From the NCBI RefSeq assembly GCF_000772965.1, contig NZ_JPVQ01000008.1, positions 43,150 to 107,149 of the forward strand: a stretch of 64,000 nucleotides of DNA. Direction: 5' to 3'. Shown one piece after another: positions 34,756 through 44,318 of the stretch; positions within the stretch are counted from its first letter, which is position 1, and each line of letters begins with the position of its first letter. The notes beneath the pieces were generated by a model, which was not told where the DNA came from, ran no database searches, and worked only from the letters and a program-made list of their open reading frames with translations. The translations under genes were made by a program, and so were the position numbers. The DNA comes from Ureibacillus massiliensis 4400831 = CIP 108448 = CCUG 49529. Lineage in GTDB: Bacteria > Bacillota > Bacilli > Bacillales_A > Planococcaceae.

Positions 34756-35800
34756 AGAGGTAAAGGAAAGTTTAAATAGGATTTTTGAAAAGGAAGGTAT
34801 TCATGATGGGATGGTAAGAGCAAAAAAAGCTGAAAAGGTAACAAAACGAATGTGGAAGCCAGCTGTTGCTGGCATCGGTGTGGTATTCATTGCTTTGTTT
34901 CTATTGTTATCACCGTTAACAAAAGAATCAATAGACAGTACGAATGGAAATCCTGAGAACGACTATGAATCATTGAATCTTTTTAAGTTAAAAGGGACAT
35001 ATATTGGTGACAATTCGGCATTATCGGAAATTGTGTCAACAGTAGTAGGGGAGCAGGGGTATGAATATATCGAGTTGCAGACGAAAAACGAGCCCTACGG
35101 ATTAATTGTGCATACCACACCCGCTACAATTGAACAGCTACAATTAAAATTAGCTCTTTACGTATTTGCATTAGTGCAAAATGCAGACTATGTGCAATTT
35201 GAAATGAATGGTCAGCATGAAGTGATACAAAAATCCGATTTGGAGAAAGAATATCAAATCGATTTTAAGTCAATACAAGATGAAGAAACATTAAATTCAA
35301 TTTATGCAGAATTAACAGAAAGTAATGACTATCCAGTTGTATTCAATACAACACAGGAGCATGTATATAAAATACTGTTTAATGCAAGGGCTAGAGCCAT
35401 TAAACAACCAGGTATCATCGATATTTTTAACCCTCAATTTGAATTTGATTTAGATGGAGAGAAATATTATTTATGGATTAATGATCAATCGGCAGTATTG
35501 GTGAAAGTATCAGACTCGCATTCATGGTATAAGCTTTCAAACGAAGACTTTGCCGAATTACAAAAGATGCTTTCAGAAGAAATTTTAGTGATTACTGGGG
35601 AAATTATCGAGATTAAGGGGAATCGATTGTACGTAGAGGAAACCGATGCAATACAAAATAATGGCCAATATGATTCGGCGTATGTATCTGTGGAAAACGG
35701 TGATGTATTTTCAGTCGGACAACCTATTTCAGTTTGGTCTTCTTTTGTAAATGAAAGTGCTCCAGTGCAAACAACCGCTTCTCGAACGCAGAAAAAATAG
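34748..35800 (+). CDS. Membrane-anchored anti-sigma factor candidate
   Basis: A 350-residue protein with a cytoplasmic N-terminus of about 38 residues, one membrane helix (about 40-58) and a large extracytoplasmic domain. It overlaps the sigma gene, the usual arrangement of ECF anti-sigma factors, and the short basic N-terminus could hold the sigma factor. No zinc-binding ZAS motif (HxxxCxxC) is seen. A DUF3221-like domain may occupy the last 80 residues (ITGEIIEIKGNRLYVEE). Confidence 0.7.
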   Translation: MHKEVKESLNRIFEKEGIHDGMVRAKKAEKVTKRMWKPAVAGIGVVFIALFLLLSPLTKESIDSTNGNPENDYESLNLFKLKGTYIGDNSALSEIVSTVVGEQGYEYIELQTKNEPYGLIVHTTPATIEQLQLKLALYVFALVQNADYVQFEMNGQHEVIQKSDLEKEYQIDFKSIQDEETLNSIYAELTESNDYPVVFNTTQEHVYKILFNARARAIKQPGIIDIFNPQFEFDLDGEKYYLWINDQSAVLVKVSDSHSWYKLSNEDFAELQKMLSEEILVITGEIIEIKGNRLYVEETDAIQNNGQYDSAYVSVENGDVFSVGQPISVWSSFVNESAPVQTTASRTQKK

Positions 35801-35932
35801 AGTGCTCTTCATGAAGATTTTAAGATGAAAACTTTTTTTAAACCGAGAAAACCTCATTCTATATTCTTCCTTAATAATATTTGAATAACCTTTCATGCAG
35901 TTTATTCATACCCTTTATCATGGAGGGGGATT

Positions 35933-36874
35933 ATGGGGTCAATAAGTTTACTTTTGCAAGAACTGTTAATGCTTTATGGAATAGCAATACTAGGTTTTAT
36001 CGCTAGGAGAAGGGGCATCCTTAATGAAAATGCAAATAATGTATTAACACAATTGATTCTTTACATCACATTACCGGCTTTAATTTTATTTTCTTTAGAT
36101 GTTTCATTTTCTTTTTCCTTAGTAAAGGAATTTTTCTGGCTTGTTTTAATGTCTATTTATGTGCTTGTTTTATCAATACTGTTAGCTAATTGGATGAGAA
36201 GAAATGCTAAACTGTCTACAAAGCAAGCTAGTGTGTACGAAGGAATGATCATTTTTGGAAACCAAGGATTTATAGGTTATGCGGTAATTTATATTCTTTT
36301 TGGAGACCAAGGAATCATTTATTTAACAATATTTAATATATGTTATTTATTATTAATATGGTCGTATGGTATGTACCTGTTTTGTAAAAGTAATGATGCA
36401 ATTAAACGAAAAGATTTATTTTTAAATCCAGGTATTATTTCTACAATTGTAGGATTAGTGATTTTTATATTGCCACCGATAAGCTGGCCAAATATGATTT
36501 CAGATGGTCTTGAAATGGTTGGAAAAATGACCGTTCCACTATCAATGATCATAATTGGGAGTTTAATCGCTAATATAAAATCCGTGTCTCTTTTTTCGAT
36601 GTTAAAAAATAGAGCGCTATGGAAAATTGCAATTGCGAAACTTATAATGATTCCATTATTATTGATTCCGTTTATAGTAATTTCTGTACCAACACCACTA
36701 TTATTAATTGCTGTTATAGTGTCTGGAATGCCTTCTGCACCAACGATTTCTCTATATGCACAAAAATATGGTGCGGATACTTCCTTTGCGTCGTTAGCGG
36801 TATTGTTAACTACGTTATTATGTATTGTTACCATCCCATTTCTATATTGGGTTGTAGAATTTTTAACTCATTAA
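35933..36874 (+). CDS. AEC-family transporter
   Basis: A 313-residue auxin-efflux-carrier family permease, ten hydrophobic segments in two halves, with NQGFIGYAV in the first half and GMPSAPTISLYAQKYG near residue 265. Related proteins export malate or other small acids; substrate unknown. TGGAGGGGG before the ATG. Confidence 0.82.
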   Translation: MGSISLLLQELLMLYGIAILGFIARRRGILNENANNVLTQLILYITLPALILFSLDVSFSFSLVKEFFWLVLMSIYVLVLSILLANWMRRNAKLSTKQASVYEGMIIFGNQGFIGYAVIYILFGDQGIIYLTIFNICYLLLIWSYGMYLFCKSNDAIKRKDLFLNPGIISTIVGLVIFILPPISWPNMISDGLEMVGKMTVPLSMIIIGSLIANIKSVSLFSMLKNRALWKIAIAKLIMIPLLLIPFIVISVPTPLLLIAVIVSGMPSAPTISLYAQKYGADTSFASLAVLLTTLLCIVTIPFLYWVVEFLTH

Positions 36875-36973
36875 ACTTACTCTTCTTTTCCTTCTAGTTA
36901 TTCACCTTATGAATTTTATGTATTTGGAAATGATAAAAACGTAATGAAAAAGTTGAAAAAGGAGTAATAAACA

Positions 36974-37399
36974 GTGAGTGAAGATATAAAAGAAAAAGTG
37001 AAAAAAATTATAGCAGGTCATCAAATGGGTGTACTTTCTTCAGTGGAAAATAATAAACCCCATTCAAGATATATGACGTTTTATAATGAGAACTTAACGT
37101 TATATTCACCAACTAAAAGGGATACCGAAAAAATAGAAGAAATTGAATCAAATCCAGCTGTTGCTGTATTGTTGGGATATGAAGAGAATGGGTTAAGTGA
37201 TGCTTACGTGGAAATTACGGGAACAGCTACCCTAAATGATTCCCAAGAATTAAAAAAGCAATATTGGGATGAATCATATGAAAAGTGGTTTGATGGCCCA
37301 GAAGATCCAAATTACGTATTTCTTGAAATACAACCTGAGATTATCCGTATTTTAAATATGTCTGGTGAACCACCCCAAGAAATTACTTTAGAAAATTGA
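36974..37399 (+). CDS. Pyridoxamine 5'-phosphate oxidase-like (general stress protein 26 family)
   Basis: A 141-residue split-barrel flavin-binding protein (SRYMTFYNENLTLYSPT region at about 27-43). GTG start with AAAGGAG upstream. The family includes B. subtilis YdaG-like stress proteins; activity unknown. Confidence 0.78.
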   Translation: MSEDIKEKVKKIIAGHQMGVLSSVENNKPHSRYMTFYNENLTLYSPTKRDTEKIEEIESNPAVAVLLGYEENGLSDAYVEITGTATLNDSQELKKQYWDESYEKWFDGPEDPNYVFLEIQPEIIRILNMSGEPPQEITLEN

Positions 37400-37441
37400 A
37401 GATTATCACCTAGTGAATCCTAATATAAATATTTTCAATTT

Positions 37442-37477
37442 GGCTCTTCGTTCAATTTATTACAAGAACGAGGAGCC
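37442..37477. terminator. Hairpin between convergent genes
   Basis: GGCTCTTCGTTC pairs with GAACGAGGAGCC. Flanks are AT-rich on both sides rather than a clean T-run. Confidence 0.55.
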
Positions 37478-37543
37478 ATTATTATTTCAACGACTACCTT
37501 CATAATAAAACCCAGCAAGACGACTCGCTAGGCCAATTTTTTG

Positions 37544-38155
37544 TTATTCACTTTCTTTATGAAGGTGGTAGGGAAGAGGTAGACGCCAATTGTAGTGAAT
37601 CGCAGACATTCGTAAAGCAACAACCACAAGGACGATAACTGTTAACTCAAAGGGAGAATCCCAACCTAACCAAATACAGAAAGCACATAAAATAGTTAAG
37701 ATCGCATGAATTTCTTCCTTTAAAGCAAGTGGTTTTCTTTGTGCTATGATGTCACGAATCATTCCACCTCCAATGCCGGTAAACATTGATGCTAAAATGA
37801 TTACACCAAAATCATTCGTAAACATCTCTTTGGCCAACATGGCTCCTTGTAAAGCGAAGGAAGCAAGTCCAATAGAATCAAAAAATAAACTCCAACGGCG
37901 CCAATGATTAAGTAGCTTTAGTGGCAGTAAAACAATAATTGTTAGTGTCATTAAAACTGTAAAAATAATGATAGGATCCCAAAGCTCAGTAACGGGAACA
38001 CCAATAATTACATTACGAATGAGCGCTCCTCCAAAGGCTGTAGTTAAACCAAGTGCGTAAACTCCTATAAAAGAGTATTTTGCCTCAAGTGCCACAAAGG
38101 CGCCACTCGCTGCATAAGAAATAATTCCGATAAAATGTAAGACAATCCAAGACAT
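37544..38155 (-). CDS. TRIC cation channel family protein (YvgT-like)
   Basis: A 203-residue UPF0126/TRIC protein with seven membrane helices and two internal repeats, each with a glycine motif: GGALIRNVIIG and GGGMIRDIIAQR. I start at the ATG ending at 38155, near AGGAGG (38168-38173) and AAAGGA; longer frames upstream run through a terminator. The family forms trimeric monovalent cation channels. Confidence 0.85.
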   Translation of the reverse strand: MSWIVLHFIGIISYAASGAFVALEAKYSFIGVYALGLTTAFGGALIRNVIIGVPVTELWDPIIIFTVLMTLTIIVLLPLKLLNHWRRWSLFFDSIGLASFALQGAMLAKEMFTNDFGVIILASMFTGIGGGMIRDIIAQRKPLALKEEIHAILTILCAFCIWLGWDSPFELTVIVLVVVALRMSAIHYNWRLPLPYHLHKESE

Positions 38156-38213
38156 TCCTTTAAAAAACCTCCTAAAACTTAAACACGATCCGCGATTAAA
38201 ATAGTACAAAAAC

Positions 38214-38261
38214 AAAAAAACTCCACCACAAGATAATGTCAAATGACATCTTGTAGTGGAG
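38214..38261 (-). terminator. Leader terminator upstream of the TRIC gene
   Basis: On the minus strand CTCCAC..ACAAGAT and ATCTTGT..GTGGAG form a long stem followed by TTTTTTTG, 59 bases before the TRIC start. It may terminate or attenuate its transcript. Confidence 0.7.
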
Positions 38262-38381
38262 TAATTTATTAGCAATCCCTACTAACGAATCATTCCATGG
38301 GAAAAATAAAAATAGAGTTCTAACAAAAAATTTATTAGAATTCCATTTCAAAAGCTGTTTAAATGATAAATAATAGTCATG

Positions 38382-38409
38382 ATTATACGCCGATTTTCTA
38401 AAAAAACAA
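38382..38409 (-). promoter_or_regulatory. Promoter of the TRIC leader
   Basis: On the minus strand TTGTTT, a 16-base spacer and TATAAT. The implied leader is about 220 nt and contains the terminator at 38214-38261. Confidence 0.55.
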
Positions 38410-38479
38410 GACATATTTAGGGTGATTGAATATTTAAAAGTCTTTGTTGTATAGTATTAAGCTATTAGGAGGCAAGAAC

Positions 38480-38824
38480 ATGGGGAAAAGGGAAACGATG
38501 TTTAATGATATTGTGCGGAAAATGCGAAAAGAGATTTATGGAAAGGGACCGGAGCGAATTCATACCCACTTCGTAGAGAACATGGCTGTTACTGTCATGT
38601 ACGGAATTCTAACCCCAACCGAAAAATTCATCACACAAACCGAAGAAGGCAAAAAAGTAATCCATAACGCCAGAACTCAAATGATTCAAGATCTTTATAA
38701 GCAACAAATCCCAGAAGGTATGGAAGAACTCATTGGCTCCAAACTCCTCCATCTATTTTCAGATGTGAAAATTGATGAGGATATGGCGGTGTCGGTGTTT
38801 ATTTTTGAGGATACGGTTGAGTGA
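38480..38824 (+). CDS. DUF2294 protein
   Basis: A 114-residue protein with the family core YGKGPERIHTHFVENMAVTV and GILTPTEKF. The ATG at 38480 has AGGAGG seven bases upstream; the TTG at 38444 has none. DUF2294 is widespread in Bacillales and of unknown role. Confidence 0.8.
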   Translation: MGKRETMFNDIVRKMRKEIYGKGPERIHTHFVENMAVTVMYGILTPTEKFITQTEEGKKVIHNARTQMIQDLYKQQIPEGMEELIGSKLLHLFSDVKIDEDMAVSVFIFEDTVE

Positions 38825-38978
38825 AGAAATTGACAAATTAATATTTCATACTTAACAGATTACGCTAGGGGAAGGTTTCCCTAGTTATGATAATTGGTTA
38901 AATAATACAATTTATATATATTACTATTACTTATAAGTTATACTATTAATAACTATTTTATAAGAAATTAGGTGACGT

Positions 38979-40367
38979 GTGAAAGCTTATATTTTAAAAC
39001 TTACATTCGAAGAGATTAAGCCAGAGATATGGCGACGAGTAGTTTTGCCAGCTGGTGCGACATTTAATCGATTACATGAAACGATTCAATATGTGACGAA
39101 CTTTCAAAGTGAATTAGATTCCTATCATAACTTCAGCTTCGAAATAGAGAATTTATTTATTACGAACGATAGGAATTTATTGGAAGAATATAAAGGCAGA
39201 CTTTTTAATGGATTGACAGTGAAACAGCCATCTCGAATAAAAATAGATAACTATCTTGAAAAACATGGTGAAATCTTATATCACTATGATTTTGGAGACG
39301 ACTGGCGGATTCGAGTAGTACTTGAAGAGACGGTAGAGGATTATTATTTTGGCTATCCAACACTACTTGCAGGAGAAGGGGTTGCTCCACCAGAGGATGT
39401 AGGTGGTCCATCTGGATACAAAGAGTTTCTTAAAATCTACCAGGATCCTACACACTCTGACTATTTATCAACTTATGCATGGGCGGAAAGTATGTATTAT
39501 TTACCACTTGATAACGATGAAGTAAATGAACAATTAAAACATGTAAAATATAAAAAATCGGAATGGATGCATATTGATCATGAAAATTATTATGTGCTTT
39601 CAGATAAATACCGCGGCTCTGATTATGTGGATTTAGAAGCTCTGCCAAATAAAGACCTCATCATTCAATATGCAGTTGCTTGTACGAATTTATATGGGCT
39701 AATTGAATATCAAGAGTTTCTAAAAATTTATAATGCTCAAAACAAACCGTCCTTATCTAGTAAGGAATTAAGGGCATTAATTACAACTCCTCAGTATGCA
39801 AAACAATTGGAACAGCAATTTGTTTTTGTACATAAACGTGCATTTATCCATGAGGCGATTGAGTTTGTAGAGGATTACGGAAATTTTTTAGATCAGGTTA
39901 TAGGAAAGCCGTTCTATGTTCCTGTAAAAGAAGAATTATTACGATATACCGATGAACTTTACTACGAAAAAACGAGCTATCTAGAAAAGTTAGAGAAGAT
40001 GTTAGCGAAAGACTTTTTCGGAGGAAGCACACTGATGGTCAAGGACGAAATCGATGAAATCGTTGGTCAATTACAGTTAATAGAAATCGATTTTAACGAG
40101 GTAGTAAGTGACTTATTAGGACGCTATGAATTTCAAGATTTAAAGCATGCAAATGAATATATTCAAGTCCTCACCAACATTGCAAACACGACACGAATTT
40201 GGGAAAATCGAGGTCATACGCCAGAGGAACTTTCGAGAATAGACAAACAACATGCATCACCAATACAAGCATTACCTTTGAGGGTAATCATCGGGGGCAA
40301 AGTAGGGAGAAACGATCCATGTCCATGTGGCAGTGGGCTGAAATTTAAGAAATGTTGTGGAAAGTGA
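38979..40367 (+). CDS. pRiA4b ORF-3-like protein with C-terminal SEC-C motif
   Basis: A 462-residue protein. Residues 1-180 form a plasmid pRiA4b ORF-3-like domain ([46 protein letters not shown]). The middle is helical and unrecognised. The last 20 residues are a zinc-binding SEC-C motif, [18 protein letters not shown]. This combination occurs in several Firmicutes without a proven role. GTG start after TTAGGTGAC. Confidence 0.8.
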   Translation: MKAYILKLTFEEIKPEIWRRVVLPAGATFNRLHETIQYVTNFQSELDSYHNFSFEIENLFITNDRNLLEEYKGRLFNGLTVKQPSRIKIDNYLEKHGEILYHYDFGDDWRIRVVLEETVEDYYFGYPTLLAGEGVAPPEDVGGPSGYKEFLKIYQDPTHSDYLSTYAWAESMYYLPLDNDEVNEQLKHVKYKKSEWMHIDHENYYVLSDKYRGSDYVDLEALPNKDLIIQYAVACTNLYGLIEYQEFLKIYNAQNKPSLSSKELRALITTPQYAKQLEQQFVFVHKRAFIHEAIEFVEDYGNFLDQVIGKPFYVPVKEELLRYTDELYYEKTSYLEKLEKMLAKDFFGGSTLMVKDEIDEIVGQLQLIEIDFNEVVSDLLGRYEFQDLKHANEYIQVLTNIANTTRIWENRGHTPEELSRIDKQHASPIQALPLRVIIGGKVGRNDPCPCGSGLKFKKCCGK

Positions 40368-40413
40368 TGTATGGTTCTTAAAGATATATATATAAAGAAC
40401 TGGGGGGGAGTCC

Positions 40414-41019
40414 TTGAAAAAGATTTATTATATTGTTAGTTTTGTTATTTTTATAATGATGTTGTCAGGATGCTCAAGCTCTAATGAAAGTATAGCGACC
40501 ATACAAGCAAATACCGATTCGGAACAAGTGAAAACGTTCAAAAATTTAAATATAGGAAGATTGTTTGAATTTAATTTTATTCTAAATGACGCAGATAAAA
40601 CGTGGGTAGAAATTTGGGTAGAACAGTATGAGAATGGAGAGTTGTCAGAAGAGCCACTTTCTAAGTTATCGTATGGGTTAAGTCCTAACAAAGTGGATAA
40701 AGGGAATATTCTATTTGGAATGATGAACACCGATAAAAATATAATCTCTATGTTTCTTGCTGCGCCGGAGATAAGAACAAGTCCAGAAATTATCGAAAAC
40801 TTAAAGGTTCCAAATTCAATGGAAGCTTGGGAATATGCCATTGGCGAGGAAAAACAAGAACTAGAGTACGGTAAAACATACTTGCTGGCCGTCTATCGAC
40901 AAAAGAATGGCGATTCAATCCGGTCGGGATACGATTACCAAGACGAGGAAGAATTGAAAAATATGTTAAATGAACATACTATGGTCTGCTTATTAAAAAT
41001 TAAATTAGAAGAGACTTAA
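40414..41019 (+). CDS. Lipoprotein of unknown function
   Basis: A 201-residue lipoprotein with signal peptide and lipobox LSGC (Cys20). The mature part is a predicted beta-rich domain. TTG start preceded by GGGGGGGAG. No family recognised. Confidence 0.7.
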   Translation: MKKIYYIVSFVIFIMMLSGCSSSNESIATIQANTDSEQVKTFKNLNIGRLFEFNFILNDADKTWVEIWVEQYENGELSEEPLSKLSYGLSPNKVDKGNILFGMMNTDKNIISMFLAAPEIRTSPEIIENLKVPNSMEAWEYAIGEEKQELEYGKTYLLAVYRQKNGDSIRSGYDYQDEEELKNMLNEHTMVCLLKIKLEET

Positions 41020-41103
41020 GTTGAAAGTACATTGACCAGTTTTATATTCCACAGGAAAAGCTAGTCAGTCTCTGTATCCTATTATTAAACATTTGGATAA
41101 TAT

Positions 41104-41144
41104 AACCCATCCCGAGCGTATGGCTTAAGGATGGGTTATTTTTT
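41104..41144 (+). terminator. Dispersed AACCCATC-type hairpin, copy 3, with toxin remnant
   Basis: AACCCATC...GATGGGTT then ATTTTTT. The minus strand just beyond it still reads ...SSFNHKK-stop in the toxin position, with an in-frame stop a few codons before, so it looks like a dead type I toxin 3' end. Confidence 0.6.
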
Positions 41145-41224
41145 ATGGTTAAAAGACGAATATTTTCGCTTATTGCGATGAAAAATGACATAATGAAGAG
41201 ATTAAACACGTGAAGGATGACTAA

Positions 41225-42421
41225 ATGAGACAGTTAATCGAAATACAATTAAAATCCAAATCAATCAAAGATATTACAAATGGCTATCCATTAATTTTAA
41301 AAGATGCAATTGAAATTCCAGCAGTTGCAATAGAAGAGGGAAGCCTACTACACTTAGTCGATAAAAATGGTGGGTATATTGCAACTGGGTATTATGGAAC
41401 TCAAAATAAGGGAATAGGCTGGGTCTTAAGCCGAAAAGAAAAAGAAAAAATTGATAAGAAATTTTTTGTCAAAAAGATAAGTGCGGCAGTTGAAAAACGA
41501 GCTAATTTTTTTGCGTCAGAAGATACAACGGCGTTCCGCGTATTTAATGGTGAAGGAGATGGAATCGGCGGTTTAACAATCGATTTCTTCAACGGTTTTT
41601 ATATGGTGAGCTGGTATAGTGAAGGTATTTATTCGTTCCGAGAAGATATTTATAGCGCACTAAATGAAGTAGTAAATACGCGTGGAGTTTATGAAAAGCT
41701 ACGTTTTTATACAAATGGTCAATATGTTAATCAGGATGATTATGTTTCAGGGGAAAAGGGAGAGTTTCCTTTAATCATTTTGGAAAACGGTATGAATTAT
41801 GCCGTGCACTTAAATGATGACGCCATGACAGGAATTTTCTTAGATCAACGTAATGTTCGAAAAGCTTTACGTGATAAGTATTCCGAGGGAAAAACTGTAC
41901 TGAATACCTTTTCTTATACTGGTGCGTTTTCGGTAGCCGCTGCTCTTGGCGGTGCTGTAGGAACGACCAGTGTAGATTTAGCCAAACGTAGCTTACCAAA
42001 AACGATTGAACAATTTGCGGTAAACGGCATTGATTATGAATCCCAAGACATTAAAGTAATGAATGTTTTTGATTACTTTAGTTATGCAGCACGTCATCAT
42101 TTGAAATTTGATGTTATTGTATTAGATTCGCCAAGCTTTGCACGTACGAAGAAAATGACATTTAGTACAGCAAAAGACTATCCAAAGTTGTTAAAAGACG
42201 CGTTAAAAATTATAAATGATGATGGGGTCATTATTGCATCTACAAATAACGATAGCTTTAACATGAAAAAGTTTAAATCATTTATTGAAAAAGCGTTCAA
42301 AGAAGAGAATAGACGTTACAAAATTCTAGAAGAATATCAGTTGCCAGAAGATTTTACGGTCCCACATAATTTTCCGGAATTTAACTATTTAAAAGTTGTT
42401 TTTATAAAAGTGATGAACTAG
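41225..42421 (+). CDS. Class I SAM-dependent rRNA methyltransferase (RlmI/YwbD-like)
   Basis: A 398-residue enzyme with an N-terminal PUA-like domain (about 1-80) and a C-terminal Rossmann methyltransferase. SAM motif I is FSYTGAFSVAAALGG (about 236-250) and the catalytic-loop equivalent is LDSPSFA near 300. RlmI methylates C5 of a cytosine in 23S rRNA; B. subtilis YwbD is the closest name I can give. Confidence 0.85.
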   Translation: MRQLIEIQLKSKSIKDITNGYPLILKDAIEIPAVAIEEGSLLHLVDKNGGYIATGYYGTQNKGIGWVLSRKEKEKIDKKFFVKKISAAVEKRANFFASEDTTAFRVFNGEGDGIGGLTIDFFNGFYMVSWYSEGIYSFREDIYSALNEVVNTRGVYEKLRFYTNGQYVNQDDYVSGEKGEFPLIILENGMNYAVHLNDDAMTGIFLDQRNVRKALRDKYSEGKTVLNTFSYTGAFSVAAALGGAVGTTSVDLAKRSLPKTIEQFAVNGIDYESQDIKVMNVFDYFSYAARHHLKFDVIVLDSPSFARTKKMTFSTAKDYPKLLKDALKIINDDGVIIASTNNDSFNMKKFKSFIEKAFKEENRRYKILEEYQLPEDFTVPHNFPEFNYLKVVFIKVMN

Positions 42422-42453
42422 AGGTATGAAAATATGAAATATAACAAAAAAGT

Positions 42454-42606
42454 GGCTCTTCACCACAAAGTGTACTTGACAAAGAAAGACGATTATGATA
42501 AAGAAAATCAAAACAGCATTTTTCCTTTTTATACCACACATCTCTTTGAGCAACATTGCTATCATGTTTGTCTTTAAAAGTCAAGTACATCTTTTGGTGA
42601 TGAACC
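42454..42606. mobile_element. MITE-like element with ISL3-type inverted repeats (153 bp)
   Basis: The ends are GGCTCTTCACCACAAAGTGT... and, in reverse complement, GGTTCATCACCAAAAGATGT..., both followed by ACTTGAC. They closely match the two ends of the ISL3 element at 50478-51820. The interior has no coding capacity and the flanks are A-rich on both sides. Confidence 0.7.
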
Positions 42607-42731
42607 AAAAAAAAGGCAGTAACTGTTTGAAAAACGAACAAAGGACGGATTAAAAAGGCACATTTACCTAGCTTTTGCTAGAAGTGAATGTGTTTTTTTA
42701 TGTTTAAAAACAGCAATTTGGGAGGTTGAAA

Positions 42732-42878
42732 ATGAAATTAACTTATAAACTGTTGGGAGCTTATGTGGTGATATTAGCGTTATTACTAATCATTAAATAC
42801 TTCCAACAGATAAGTATTGAGGACATGGTTAGTGATTTAATTAGCGACTTCATAAATAACTTGATTGATTTTAAATAA
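42732..42878 (+). CDS. Small single-helix membrane protein (48 aa)
   Basis: Starts MKLTYKLLGAYVV after a clear GGGAGG site. One membrane helix (about residues 6-22), then an acidic amphipathic tail (SIEDMVSDLISDFINNLIDF). A terminator follows immediately, so it is a transcribed unit. No family recognised; it could be a remnant of the accessory region or a small regulator. Confidence 0.6.
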   Translation: MKLTYKLLGAYVVILALLLIIKYFQQISIEDMVSDLISDFINNLIDFK

Positions 42879-42880
42879 AG

Positions 42881-42903
42881 ACAAGCAATCGCTTGTTTTT
42901 ATT
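42881..42903 (+). terminator. Terminator of the 48-residue gene
   Basis: ACAAGCAATCGCTTGT then TTTTATT. Confidence 0.75.
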
Positions 42904-43034
42904 ATAAAAAAATTAAAGGAGCATTCCTGTAATGAAGAAATTTGAGGATTGAACAAAAAAGAGCCCTCTTGGTATAGTACAGGGTGTCAATGCATTGACC
43001 CCGAAATTAATAAAATACCAAGGGAGGACTCAAA

Positions 43035-44318
43035 ATGAATTATACACAAAATCAGAAAATCTCTCAAATCACACCATCAACATTAGTTGTAGGAATTGAC
43101 ATTGCCAAAGACAAACATGTGGCACGTGCCCAAGATGATCGAGGCATTGAGTTTGGCAAACGTCTGGTCTTTGAAAATCGAATACATGGATTTGAAAAGT
43201 TATTGGAATGGATACGACATCATGCAAAAGCAAATGGGAAAAATCACATCATCTTTGGCGTTGAGCCAACAGGGCATTACTGGTTGAATCTCGCTTATTA
43301 TCTCACTGCAAAAGGATATGACTTTGTATTGGTGAATCCTATGCATGTCAAGAAGAGCAAAGAGCTAGATGATAACTCCCCGACGAAGAATGATACTAAG
43401 GATGCCAAAGTGATTGCACAGCTGATCAAGGATGGGCGGTACTCCGTACCAAACCTCTTGGAAGGCATTTATGCCGAACTAAGAGAAGGCGTCAAATTAA
43501 GAGACCAGCTCACTAAACAGTTAATGATCATTGAGGGACGTATCCAAAATATCATTCAACGTTACTTCCCAGAGTTTTTCGATGTGTTTGGAGACTGGGA
43601 AGGTAAAGCTGCTTTTTGCACATTACGAATGTTTCCATTCCCTTCACAGATTCAGGAGATGACACCAGAAGGTGTCCTTATGAAATGGAAACCTTTTGTC
43701 CAACGTGGTGTAGGAATCAAGCGTGCTACAAAGCTGGTGGAAACGGCGAAAAAGAGTATTGGTATCAAGGTTGGGTTGCAGTTTGCCCAAAGAGAATTAG
43801 AATGTCTACTCGATCAATATGAGCTTTACAAGGAGCAAGTGGAACAGTTGGATCAAGAACTAGAAGCCCTTGTAGAAACGATACCAGGGGCTAAGGAAAT
43901 GATGGCGATTCCAGGTTTAGGTCGAACAACAGTCGCTTTATTCTTCGCTGAAGTGGGAGACATCAGGAACTATAGTCACCCTCAGCAATTAGTTAATCTA
44001 GCAGGGCTCTCGTTACGGGAACATAGTTCTGGAAAGTTTAAAGGGCAAACACGGATTTCAAAAAGAGGACGAAGTCGTCTACGTAGAGCACTGTATCTAG
44101 CCATTCGGCCACTTGTTGCCCATAATTCAACGTTTAAAGCCTTGCACCACTATTATACCAAACGACCTGATCGCCCATTAAAGAAGCAACAGTCACTCAT
44201 TGCTGTATGTTGCAAATTACTGCGTGTGTTGTTTGCCATTGGGAATAAACAATGTAAGTTTGATGGTTCAAAGCTATTGCGAGGATTACCTCAAATCAAT
44301 ACATTACAAGTTGCTTAA
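43035..44318 (+). CDS. IS110-family transposase (DEDD recombinase)
   Basis: A 427-residue transposase. The N-terminal RuvC-like DEDD domain begins VVGIDIAKDKHVA, with FGVEPTGHYW and KNDTKDAKVIAQL further on. The C-terminal Tnp20 domain has AIPGLGRTTVALFFAEVGD and EHSSGKFKGQTRISKRGR, which carries the catalytic serine. Full length. AGGGAGG lies before the ATG. Members are guided by a bridge RNA encoded in the element. Confidence 0.92.
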   Translation: MNYTQNQKISQITPSTLVVGIDIAKDKHVARAQDDRGIEFGKRLVFENRIHGFEKLLEWIRHHAKANGKNHIIFGVEPTGHYWLNLAYYLTAKGYDFVLVNPMHVKKSKELDDNSPTKNDTKDAKVIAQLIKDGRYSVPNLLEGIYAELREGVKLRDQLTKQLMIIEGRIQNIIQRYFPEFFDVFGDWEGKAAFCTLRMFPFPSQIQEMTPEGVLMKWKPFVQRGVGIKRATKLVETAKKSIGIKVGLQFAQRELECLLDQYELYKEQVEQLDQELEALVETIPGAKEMMAIPGLGRTTVALFFAEVGDIRNYSHPQQLVNLAGLSLREHSSGKFKGQTRISKRGRSRLRRALYLAIRPLVAHNSTFKALHHYYTKRPDRPLKKQQSLIAVCCKLLRVLFAIGNKQCKFDGSKLLRGLPQINTLQVA

